DNA of 64,000 nt from Spirometra erinaceieuropaei (Eukaryota > Platyhelminthes > Cestoda > Diphyllobothriidea > Diphyllobothriidae). Every line of letters begins with the position of its first letter. Position 1 is the first letter of the stretch. Position numbers and translations under genes: made by a program. Under the pieces are notes generated by a model. The model had not been told where the DNA came from and made no database searches. It saw nothing but the letters and a program-made list of their open reading frames with translations. Positions 33,800 to 43,807 of the stretch are shown piece after piece. The DNA lies in assembly GCA_902702965.1 (NCBI GenBank), contig CACRXP010000007.1, forward strand, positions 3,007,908 through 3,071,907, written 5' to 3'.

Positions 33800-35019
33800 G
33801 GCATTTTTTTGAGGTTACCCCGAGTTTACCAATTCTGGCTCTAAGTCTTCTACTGGCCTCGACTGCCGGGAATCGTTTTCAGCATGGTACCCGGTGAAAT
33901 CTAAATTCCAGGCTAACGTAGAGCGCTATGCGGCTGCAGAATGCTGCCATTAATTCGTGGCTAGCTCGGATCTCGCCTCACTTGCAGGACATTGCCGAAA
34001 GATATGGCTAAAAGACATTGGATAGGATAAGATTTTGATTATCAAATGAACTTCGTCGAATTTAAGAAATTGACACAGTATTCATCTGTCCTTCCCTGGC
34101 GTACGGCATGGCGCCTTTTGAGTCCATTTTGGGCGTTTCACTCTATTGACTGACGACTTGGTAAGGATTGTTCACATGCTCCGCCTCTCCGGCAGGACAT
34201 GGGAATAGGAACGGCCCGGTCATATAAGTGGCTTGTACTAAATTTCAAATCAGCTAATTCGGAGTTGATTTATCAGAAACTGCCGTTCTACTTGTTTTAT
34301 TTTAGTAACGTTTATTGTGTAAACACTTTAATTCCCCGTATTGTGGGGCCCGTTTCTGCGTTCTTTCTGGTCGAGTCACTCTGTCGGCTTAAAATTGAAA
34401 ATAAGCAGTTTATATAGTCGAAAGGGGGTGTTTGATAACGAGGGATTACCGAACACGCACAGAGAGAAAGCCTACCAAATTCATCCTGATTTCGGAACAG
34501 TGGTCGGCCGCTCTAATCTCCGCTGGAAATCCAATGTAGGGCTTGGGTTGGAGTACAGACGAGGATAATAGAAAATAAAACAGAAGTGGCTTTAATCATC
34601 CTTATTATTGTTGGTAAGACTTCTGGAAAGTAAATGTTTCAGAACAGTGAATATTTTGAAGGCGCCCCATACACTACTTTCTCACTTGCCTAAGGAAGCC
34701 CTTTATCATAAGCTTGCAGATGAACCCAGCCTCCTACAGGCTTCGAAGAGGGACTTTCCCTGCTTTAATCTACCAATTGGTAGACTTTTAACCACATACG
34801 CATCATAATTAGCGGCTTCTGCACTTGCCTCAAAGGTCGTAGTTGGTGGGATAATTGCTCACTCGACCTCATCCAAGCCGTTAATTGCCTTACCTTCGTA
34901 ACTGATGCCGACTATTGGCGCGATAGTTATTCGAATATTTGGTTTTTCTTTTACACCGTCTCCGTGTGGTCAGTTATTCTTCGCATGGGAAATCTCAGTG
35001 CAAAAGATTTAGGTGGGTT
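33800..35019. other. No gene recognised
   Basis: Unassigned; the minus-strand 3' end of the next PLE fragment lies at the right edge. Confidence 0.35.
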
Positions 35020-36080
35020 ATTGAGCTAGTTAGTCGACTGAAGGCCGGAGAAACACGGATTCAGCAGCTCGCGGTTCACGCGGTTGTCTCCTCCTGCGAC
35101 AATCACGTCCTCGCAGAACTTGAAGTTGCGTCGGTGTTCCGTAGAGTGTATCGCGGTCCGGGAAGTGGCGTCACTCCTCCTCCTTCTCCCCACTGCTGCA
35201 TGTTCGGTCACCCGTGTCCAGAGTAATCCTCTAGTTTCTCCGACGTGGTTGCTTCGACCATAACTGCACCAGATCCGGTAAACGACTCCAGACGTTTACT
35301 GTTGTGAGCGTGTCTTTCTGTTTCACTATTTGACGCTAGCTATTTTTCTCTGATCTGTATGCAACTTCAGCTCCAAGTCGTTTGAGAAGACAGCTAGCGA
35401 CTTCTAAAACGTCCCCGCGATATGGAAATACCAACCAAATGTTGGGACTGGTACATATCGATGTCTCGTCTGGTTTGCCCATACACCTGTTGACAAAGCT
35501 GCGCGAGTGGCCTTTCCTACTGACCATTCATCAAATGTATTGCAACTCGGTAAACGTATCTCCTTTTTCACCGCAGTACCTCGCAGCACGCCAATATAGC
35601 GTCCGCACGCAATCTCATTTGTGACTGATGTTGCGCTTCAATATTTGCATCACACTCGTCGTTTTTCTGAGTACTTTGGTTTTCAGGCCACCGCAATCTT
35701 TACGGCAGACCAGGAGACCAAGGAAGCTCGGCTGGCAGTTTTATTCATCCTACATCGTGAATTGTATGTCCGGGAAGGCGGTGCTGAGACGGTCTTTGAG
35801 CACTAGCACCTGACGGCGTTCGACGGCGACGAAGGTACCATCCACATGATGGACCCAGAATTTCGGTCAGTGATGTCGGAAGACCAACAACTCCAGATGT
35901 TGCCGGACCGCCTAGTCCGCGAGCCCCAAAATTGGTGAAGCCATTGGCGTGCCAATCACCTGTTTGTTGATTGTTCCGTCGAACGTGAAGAAGTACGTCT
36001 TGAAACAGAACTTCAGGAGGATTTGAGCGTGACCGAATTGATTCCTTATCTCACGGTCTCGACGTTAGATACCCACCCCC
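35020..36080 (-). pseudogene. Penelope-like element (family 2), palm to endonuclease tail, dead
   Basis: On the minus strand: FDGTINKQVIGTPMASPIL (motif B, near 35955), PKFWVHHVDGTFVAVERRQ (motif C, near 35850, with the catalytic YVDD changed to HVDG), thumb text opposite 35620-35806, a frameshifted GIY-YIG remnant (VNVWSRLPDL opposite the YRIWCSCGQ seen elsewhere), then MTEHAAVG and GGDNRVNRELLNPCFSGLQS, matching the tail of the copy at 39.4 kb. Loss of both aspartate context and frame makes it inactive. Confidence 0.75.
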
Positions 36081-36377
36081 TACCATATCCTCAACGCGGA
36101 GAGTTGGTTTAGGTAGCGTAACACACATTGGTGATTTGTGAGACAGGGAGTATGAGAGCCAACACCACTTACGGTGACAGCGATTCAAATTGTCGACTAG
36201 TTACCAAGCCATTAGTCAACAACGCTGATGAATTTGCGTCGATTTACGACTCGGATGGGCACGGGCGGGCAGTTGCCATCACTGACAATGAATGAGGGAA
36301 CCGCTAGCCGTAACGTGGTCACCGCAACCTACGAATACTGCATCCCCCGTGTCTACCACTCAAATCTCTAGACGTAT

Positions 36378-36410
36378 CTGATGATGGGCCGAAGGAGCCG
36401 GAACGTCCGG
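36378..36410 (+). ncRNA. Decayed hammerhead-like motif, inverted relative to the PLE at 35 kb
   Basis: CTGATGATGG, a GGCC..GGAGCC hairpin and GGAACGTC align with CTGATGATGG...CCGAAACGTC at 39.4 and 40.1 kb; GAAAC has become GGAAC. It lies about 300 bp beyond the 5' side of the minus-strand PLE and in the opposite orientation, the same relation as the inverted caps of the other two elements. Confidence 0.4.
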
Positions 36411-36449
36411 CGGGTAGGATCCCTGTCCCAACGAAAACCTCGGTCCCCA

Positions 36450-37309
36450 GGGCGTTGCCTGGCTGAAGGATACCCGACGCGGCGTCGGATAACTAGCACT
36501 CGGTTGATGGCAGTCGCGAAATAAACATTCAAGCAAGCACGGCGGGAAAGTAATCGAAGAACATGCAGAGACAAGTCGAACGACGTGATCGGACACCCAT
36601 CCGACACATCAGCCACGGAAAACTCACAAACTAGAGCGCATTTAGATAAGAAGACTCGCATTATAGGTTTCTGTTCGTCTAAAAAGGGTGCAAATTTTTA
36701 GAGGTCATTAATTCCGATAACACATAGAATTGGGTGCTGTGTACAACAACCTTAAGTTAAACCGGAAAAGGCGTTAGCCAATCAGAACATGCTGCCAGCC
36801 TACAGTAAGGGCTGACATGCAGGAATGACAGAACAATATCGATTTTTACGCATGCTGAAATTTTAACTGTATTGCCGATTTGCTTCACGTCTGAGGACGA
36901 CTTGGGTAACCAAAGTCGAAAATTTGCAAATAAATTGTGTTGTCTTTCGCAAAGAACTTAGTTCTTTCGAAATACATGTGTATATGTAGGAATTGAAACG
37001 CAGGCATCCCAAGAAATATAATTTGAAATCGAATACGTTCTTTGGGAAAGAGAGAAAACTTTATTGAGTAAATTTTCAATGTTGGTTGCCCATGTCGTCG
37101 TCAGACTAGAGCAAATATACAGAAAACAATTAAAATTTCAAACGTGTTACAAAATCACTACTCATTTGGTGCTTCAGCCAGTAAGCTGCCGTCGTATGCG
37201 TCAGTCCGTATTGATCGGCCTTCGCCTCTTGCACTTTTCTCTGAGGTTTTTGTACGTGGCATCTAACTCGATATGTATGTATATATATAAGTGTGTGCAA
37301 AGTGGCATC
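36450..37309. other. No gene recognised
   Basis: Unassigned sequence, with a short AT microsatellite-like run near 37275. Confidence 0.35.
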
Positions 37310-37580
37310 GCCAACAAAGACAAAGGGGACTGAAATGCCTATTTCTGTCGTATTAACCGTCGTCAGCCAGCCATACCCACCCCCGAGATGCGCAGCACAT
37401 GGGGCCCGATAACGCGGCCTGTTGGTTAGAAGTCCAGTGAGTCACGAGTCATGAGCTCGTGGTCCTGTAGGTTGCGATCGGTAGAGGAGCACTCACCGAT
37501 CGTGTTACGGGACTCACTCGTCCCGTAATGTCTTAGGGCTCTCACTCGAGCTCTGCCAGCGGCCACACAGTAGCGCGTAG
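37310..37580 (-). repeat. tRNA-derived SINE-like repeat
   Basis: Contains, on the minus strand, GTTACGGGACGAGTGAG-type body reversed, a CATGAGCTCGTGG tRNA-like head and GCCGTCGTCAGCCAGCC-type tail text in genome order. It forms an inverted pair with the next copy. Confidence 0.55.
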
Positions 37581-37589
37581 TATTGGCAG

Positions 37590-37800
37590 CGAGCCCTCTC
37601 TACAACTGTATATACCCGATCGCAATAGACAGGATAACGAGCCCCAAGACCAGTGTTTGGGGACGCCGGACTTCTAACCAGCAGGTTGCGGGAACGAGCC
37701 CCAGGTGTTCCACACTTCGGGGTTGGGTATGACTGGCTGAAGACGGCTAAAAACACAGAAATAGTTGTTTCAGTTTTACCTGTCTTTGTCGACAATGGTA
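37590..37800 (+). repeat. tRNA-derived SINE-like repeat, inverted partner
   Basis: GGACTTCTAACCAGCAGG (anticodon-arm-like), GTTGCGGGAACGAGCCCC (B-box-like, weakened), then GGGTATGACTGGCTGAAGAC. Same family as 15100-15330 and 55625-55870. Confidence 0.6.
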
Positions 37801-39344
37801 TTTTACGTATATTACGTACACGCCGATGCGCGGCTGCTAGTGAGGCTGGAGAGACAGCCCGAAGGCCCTATGGGAGGAGTGAGTTCTGGAACGCATATGT
37901 ATATCAAGGTAATCAGTTCAGAAATCATTAAGTATAGGACAGGGATTTAAGTTCCGAGACCTGACATTTGAGAGTCAGGTCAGAAATTTTATCGGAAATT
38001 CGAATTAAGAACGTCAGACTACTATGGAAAACCACAGAATGTCCATTCTACAGACAAGTAGTACTACAAGCAGTATGAAACCTACATGACAAAGGCACCA
38101 CATTGTACACCCGACATAGATACTAGGTAAAAGTTCGCACAGGCGCTTCGCCGATGTTTCTGCTGCTGTATGACACAGCTGCCAGAGGTTCGGCTCCTCA
38201 GGGGGTCCCCGGCGTTCTCTTTGCGGCTTTTGGTATATGAACTTCAGTTCTCCATTTCGGAAAGCGTTTAGTGCAGGAGGTGAATTTTTATGGCTCGACC
38301 TCAAATTTCAACGAACGTCTCGAATCGAACACAATCAACCACTGTGGAATAACTACAAAGTGCCCTTTCTACAAACGAGAAACGTTATCAGTAGTATGCG
38401 TTTAACATGGCAGAAGTGTTATGCTGTACATCCCACTCAAAAGTTCGTGCCCTGGGCACTTAACTTCATGTCCCGCTATTATTATCTTGATGCATATGCA
38501 CATATACGCATCAGAAGCGAGGGCCGACGAAGAATGCGGGTAGACTGATACAGCACTGTTACGGGCATATTCTGCCTTCATTCATCTAGTCATAACCTGA
38601 CCGCCAGTTTGGACAAGGAACACAAATATGCGCTCGTTTATGACGCAGATGGTCCACAGACGGGATCTAGTAGAAGGGTAGTAGCCACTCCACCGAACCG
38701 AAATTCATGAGTGACTCGCAATCCTGCGTGCAGCAATTAAAACCCCAGTTACTTCGGTTAGCCTCGCATTTCTTTTTTACTGATTTACCTTCCCCTCGTC
38801 AGGCAGACCATTGTAGGTGTTTAATGTAGTGCTTATGGGCGCTATCCTAACAGTTAAAATATACTGACCTGCACCTACTTGCGGGCTCGAAGATTGTATT
38901 CTGCACCACTGCAGCTTGTCCTTTGGAAGGAAAAGGTGAAAATTGAACTGTGAATCACATACTACTTGGAACTTCACCCCGAACAATCAAGATGTAAGGG
39001 GACATTATATTCTGGTCAGATTCCCAAGGGGGCAAACGGGCATCGCTTGCAACGGGACATCTGTCGGCAGTCATTGACGCAGTTGCTTAATAAAGACATA
39101 GGATGAACTGCGAGTGTTTTGGACCAGCTCTTGGCCAAAATGACCCTGAAGGCCTGACACACAACTTTTTGCGTCATTCATTTGACTGTATTATTAAAAC
39201 TCTCATACCAAAAATTGGCGTTGTGAGATTGCGATGGCAGAGAAGATTTAACAGGTTTCACTGAAAGCTTCAATGTAGACGCATTCAGATTTTTCGGCCC
39301 CAACGGGAATATCCTAATGAATAAGGCTGCATTCGCGAAGATGG
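37801..39344. other. No gene recognised
   Basis: Several frames of about 100 codons on opposite strands overlap near 38014-38548; none shows a domain. Confidence 0.35.
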
Positions 39345-39424
39345 GACATGATCGCTGGAACAAGAGCTTTATTAGCTTGACGTTTCGGATTCTCACTCGA
39401 ATCCATCATCAGAGACAGACTCAG
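39345..39424 (-). ncRNA. Inverted cap with hammerhead-like motif
   Basis: On the minus strand: CTGATGATGGATTCGAG, a perfect GGATTC/GAATCC stem II, GAAACGTC with self-complementary ACGT as stem III. One extra T sits between CTGATGA and stem II, which is unusual for a hammerhead and lowers confidence. Confidence 0.5.
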
Positions 39425-39438
39425 ATTAGGATGGTAAA

Positions 39439-39972
39439 TTGCCCAGGTGCCAGATCATGAGGCCGAAAGACCGATTGCCACGGCAAAAAACATCTGGAGT
39501 CGTTTATCGTGTTTGGTGCAGCTGTGGGCAAAGCAACTATGTCGGAGAAGCCGGAAGACTACTGCGGACGCGTATGGCCGAGCACGTAGCAGCAGTGTGG
39601 AGGAAAGACGCTAGCTCTCAAGTCGCGGCCCACTCTATGGGACTCAACCACACACTCAAGTTAGACAAAGCAGAAATTCTGGCTAGAGGTGACAACCGCG
39701 TGAGCCGCGATTTTCTCGAGTCATGGTTTTCCGGTCCTCAATCAATCAACAAGCGCAATGACCTCCCCGGTCCATATTCGGCGCTGAGACTTTGTCTAGG
39801 TAAAGTAATTAACTGCGAGGACAGCGCGCGGACAACCACTGTTCCTGGTGTCAATATCGGCAAGCCAAATTGCTCGATAGCCCACACGGATGACGAAATC
39901 CGGCCGTCAACAACTCGACTGCGTGCGATGATCGTGGAAATCGATAATCTTGACCGGCATACAAGGGCATAG
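39439..39972 (+). CDS. GIY-YIG endonuclease domain of a PLE (family 2), open
   Basis: 178 uninterrupted codons. SGVVYRVWCSCGQSNYVGEA is the GIY...YIG segment (VVY and YVG) with the C-S-C residues; TRMAEHVAAV holds the usual Arg and the EH pair; then RGDNRVSRDFLESWFSGPQS, INKRNDLPGPYSALRLCLGK and a C-terminal tail, STTRLRAMIVEIDNLDRH. The domain would nick DNA for element insertion. It is separated from any reverse transcriptase, so it is either a relic or an expressed stand-alone domain. The ATG at 39439 lies 14 bp after the inverted cap; the frame stays open across the whole unit. Confidence 0.75.
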   Translation: MPRCQIMRPKDRLPRQKTSGVVYRVWCSCGQSNYVGEAGRLLRTRMAEHVAAVWRKDASSQVAAHSMGLNHTLKLDKAEILARGDNRVSRDFLESWFSGPQSINKRNDLPGPYSALRLCLGKVINCEDSARTTTVPGVNIGKPNCSIAHTDDEIRPSTTRLRAMIVEIDNLDRHTRA

Positions 39973-40104
39973 CAACTGCATGCTTTAACACCTGGTCAAT
40001 GGAGCCGTAATGCACTCGGGAGCTGCCAACTTCCATAGGTATATAGCGACCTAGCAACTACATCCTATAAGTACTGCAACATCTGGGCAATGTACCACTT
40101 TTAT

Positions 40105-40184
40105 CTGACTCTGTCTCTGATGATGGATCCGAGGGAGAATCCGAAACGTCAGGCTAATAAAGCTCTTGTTCCAGCGATCGTGTC
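40105..40184 (+). ncRNA. Hammerhead-like motif at the PLE unit end
   Basis: CTGATGA at 40117-40123, hairpin GGATCC...GAATCC with one mismatch, GAAACGTC at 40143-40150, with ACGT as a self-complementary stem III. Stem I is weak (about four pairs). The extra T after CTGATGA is present here too. Confidence 0.5.
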
Positions 40185-42339
40185 ACCTTTTCGTGACTAC
40201 TTCCTGGAACTCGCATCTTCGCTTCTATTAGCAAGGCTGCATTCCCCATCCCCGCACCCTTCGCCGGCCCAAAACTACCGTTATCCAATCAGCAGTCCTC
40301 GCTACGGATAGGCAGTCGTCTGTTCGCGACTCACGTGATCACCGGACAGTACAGTGTAGCGGCCGAGGACGTCAAGGATAGCACACACACCAGAGTAAGG
40401 AAACGCTGAGAAGGAGATCCTGGGGGGGGGGGTAGATCTGAACAGAACCGTTAATAACTCTTGATACGCATCCATACACAGGAGAAGTAGGCATGTCAGA
40501 TAGAGATATAGTGTAATGTAACGAGATCGCACGGAAAAGCGTATAATAATAGTAAATAATACAGGAAGGATGGATTACATCTGTAGAATAACCTATCTGG
40601 GTGGAGAGGCGATACCAGCATGCCAGCTAGTAAACCGGTGGGGAGCGCATCGCTGTGGGCAACTGCAGGCAGGGGTCGGGGAGGTGCCAATGTAGCGAGG
40701 AGAGCGATACGAGCGTTACGTCACGGTACGGTGGGGGAGAAGGGATCGGCGGAAGAGAGAGGAAGGGACACCGGCCAGCTTCACCGAAACGCGGCTACGC
40801 CATCTCCACCCTAGGTCCTCGTGCCAAAAAGTGTTCACACATTCAAACAATTCTGTTCGCGCCAAGGGGCGTTACAACTGTCCACTACCGTTTTATCCAA
40901 GTCCTCCAACTATTCAAAACTCGCTCGACTCGTTCACAGCGCTTATTCAACAACAGCGTTGCTAGAAGTACCGCCGCTTCTCAGTGCGAAACTAATTTTG
41001 GATTTAAAAAAAATGTTTTGGAAGGAAAAGCAATAGCCTTCCAGTTTTAGCGTTTCACAGAGCTGAGCACGACCCCACTCCTCTGCAAAACAGTCTACTG
41101 ACCCTGAAGCAAAAAGGTTCTAGGGCAAAAACAGCGGTTGTTAGCAAGAACAGGTCTGACACAATTTCTTTCAAAATTGGCGGTTGATGGACGGCAGAGC
41201 AGCGTTTAGGCAAGTTGGTTGTTTTTATGCGTCATTCATACGTCTGCTGACAAACTGAAGTACTGGTCCCAAAAACAAATGAAGGAAAGGTTTTTTGCTC
41301 TGAAGGAAATTGTTTTCATTTTACTTCGGCAAAATGTTATGCAATAATTTCTACAACTTTTTTGTCGACCGGTTAAAGATAAGCCCTGAAAAGAGAACCT
41401 AATATCGGATTCACAGTCAGTTGTTCCCTTTAATTGTTACAGTACATTAAAATGTAAATGCTTATACGAAGGAACATCAGGGATTTTCCACGTTTTTTTT
41501 CGAGCATCGTAAGCGGATTTAGTAAAGTGTCTAAAATTTTTCAGGCGGCTTTAAACTAACCGCTGTACTAATTCATGTTTTGGAAAATGCAGAATGAATA
41601 CCCATTTTCGAAAAATCCTAATAGGCCTCCGTGGGATCCGAAACCAGGACAAGAATGGTAAGGATTCAGTACGGTCGACGCCCCAACCATTCTGGCGGCA
41701 ATCTAGGACAAACTTAGAAGAGTTAAAGTCATCGGTCGGGGCCTCACATATCAGGTGGTTGGTGCGTTGCCTGTGCTTAATTCCCACACGTTCTCAGGGA
41801 TTTCGGACTCGCTGCTGGCCTTCGCCAACAGCCCTAAGGCACAACGGGACGAGTGAGTTCTGTAAAGCGGTCGATGAACGCCTCTCCACCTTTATATAAT
41901 ACTTTTGAAAATTGTTAAGTGTAGAACATCGAGTTAAGTCCCGAGACATGACATTTTAGGGTCAGGTCTGAAATTTTCACGAACATTTGTACCGAAGAGG
42001 GGGAACGACAAGATGAGACAAAAATGCGTAGCCTAGGACTTGCCGCCTCGAGATTGCATATATGACAGCCCGGCCGTCGATTCCTACTACGTCCACCATG
42101 TACACCACGGCAGGGTTGCCAGATATATGGCGACTTGCGGTTGAATTATTCTTTTTAGGACAGTAGACTTGCCAGTATTTCCCCTACCGTCTGAGTCTGA
42201 TGTTAAGACAGAGTCAAGAAGCTCGGACGCGGGATCCGCCGCTGTGCCCGACAAAGCTAAAAAACCCGTCTACGCGGTGTCATGCACTTCTGGTCGGCGA
42301 AAAATGAAACAGATTTTGGACAGAAAATAAGAAGTAGTT
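40185..42339. other. No gene recognised; a SINE-like scrap near 41780-41930
   Basis: Includes a G-rich run near 40422-40431 and a fragment with GGGACGAGTGAGTTC near 41850 that matches the SINE body. Overlapping frames at 40620-41050 are not supported. Confidence 0.35.
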
Positions 42340-42640
42340 GTAACTTACGACATTTCGACCGTCGTTGCCGACAATGTCCACCGTGTGATCAACAGCAAGG
42401 TAAGGGCAGGAACGCTGACTTAAGCGTGATTTATTTTATGGTGAATGTAGACTTGCACAGAATCTACCACACTCACTCCCCCTCCCCCACATGGACCCAA
42501 TGTCAAAACAGAGTCAAGAAGACCGGAGGCGGGGGAGGGCGCAGGTGGATGGCACGGTCGAGCCCGCACCTTGACGTTCCATTCCACACCCCATAGTCCA
42601 CACAACAAATAATCAAATTCTTAACGAAGAAAAACAGTGA
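42340..42640 (+). repeat. Dispersed repeat R2, best copy
   Basis: Carries all shared blocks: GTCGTTGCCGACAATG, TTATTTTATGGTGAATGTAG, GAGTCAAGAAGACCGGAGGC, GGCACGGTCGAGCCCGCACC, TTCCATTCCACACCCC. Its length is about 300 bp in this copy. The origin is unknown. Confidence 0.6.
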
Positions 42641-43365
42641 GGCGACAGGGATGCCAGTGTACGTGACATCTGCCGAAAACTGGGTCTGCCACAGCACCCA
42701 AAAATGATGGCATTTATTATGGTGCGCAAATCCGACAAGGCCTGCCAGAGTCCTATATGCACTCCGTGTTCATCCAGCGCATTTACCACATGGCCCGTGT
42801 ACACGGAAATGCAATCGCTGCAGCCTGATCCTCAGTCCTGAGAGGGGACCGAGCTACCCTGTCAGTCGGCGACCTGCGAAGTCACGACTCTTAGCGCGTC
42901 GTGATACATTCAGAAGGGTCATGCATATTATACTGAGGAATACGCTAATTAGCCGTGGGGATGGATTCTCCAGCGTCGGCCTCCGTCTCTCACTCTTCAA
43001 TATCCTATGCACCAGTCGAAAGCCTAGGCCTGTCAAGCATCTGGCTAGGAGAAGGGGTGCAATGGCTAACGCGGCGTAATGTCTGCGCCTTGGCGTGTCT
43101 CGGCCTTGCGTGGACTCTGCGTTTCCCGACAAACATTTGCCGTTCGCCCGTCGAGCCAGCGTTTTGATGCGGCGCAGTCTGTTATGAGGAGGGCGGGCAT
43201 CATTTAAGGTCGGTCACAGAGCCAGCAGCGGACGTTTCTGAAGGACTGGGTGACGATCGAAGATGTAAGCCCCAGATTTTTATTACTATAACAGGCCTAC
43301 TTAGTTGACCTGGATAAGCTCTTTATGTCGCGGTTACTTTCGTGGCCAAGCTTAAGAAAATAGAT
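42641..43365. other. No gene recognised
   Basis: Unassigned; no shared repeat. Confidence 0.35.
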
Positions 43366-43469
43366 GGGAATACAGTGTCGCAACACTTAGAATTGTCTAT
43401 TCCCCCACCAGCCTGTCTTACGGGCGGACTACTACTACTACTACTACTACTACCACTACTACTACTACC

Positions 43470-43544
<75 letters not shown>

Positions 43545-43807
43545 GCTGTTACTACTAATACTACTACCACTTGCGGGAATACAGTGTCGCAACACTGAAG
43601 AAAACTTTTTCCCCCGTCTACCACCCCTTATACGGCGAATACTACTAATAATCCTACTATTAGTACTACTACTGCTACCACTACTACTACTACTACTACT
43701 ACCACCGCCACCACGGCTGCCAATGCTACTCTCCCAACGCTTACAGTATGGGTAACTAACTGCAATAATACTAGCATCAGTAACGGAGTGTTGCGACACT
43801 GGTATCC
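43366..43807 (+). repeat. Two (CTA)n arrays framed by a 14-bp near-palindrome
   Basis: (CTA)n-type microsatellites lie at 43428-43571 and 43639-43713. AGTGTCGCAACACT occurs at the end of 43366-43387, again in 43575-43596, and inverted in 43787-43807. The first two are also preceded by GGGAATAC, the third followed by GGTATCC. Translated frames are low-complexity artefacts. Confidence 0.75.

Larger units (their letters stand above)
39345..40184 (+). mobile_element. Solo terminal unit of a Penelope-like element (family 2)
   Basis: An 80-bp inverted piece (39345-39424) is the reverse complement of 40105-40184 with few mismatches. Between them is an open endonuclease frame, and there is no reverse transcriptase. 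This is the same order as the left side of PLE-1 (inverted cap, endonuclease, ribozyme-like end), so it may be a solo pLTR or a unit left by recombination (inference). Confidence 0.75.

Noticed and set aside
35620..35813. Plus-strand frames over the PLE at 35 kb
   Set aside because: They are shadows of the minus-strand thumb region; the same shadow appears opposite 61009-61197.
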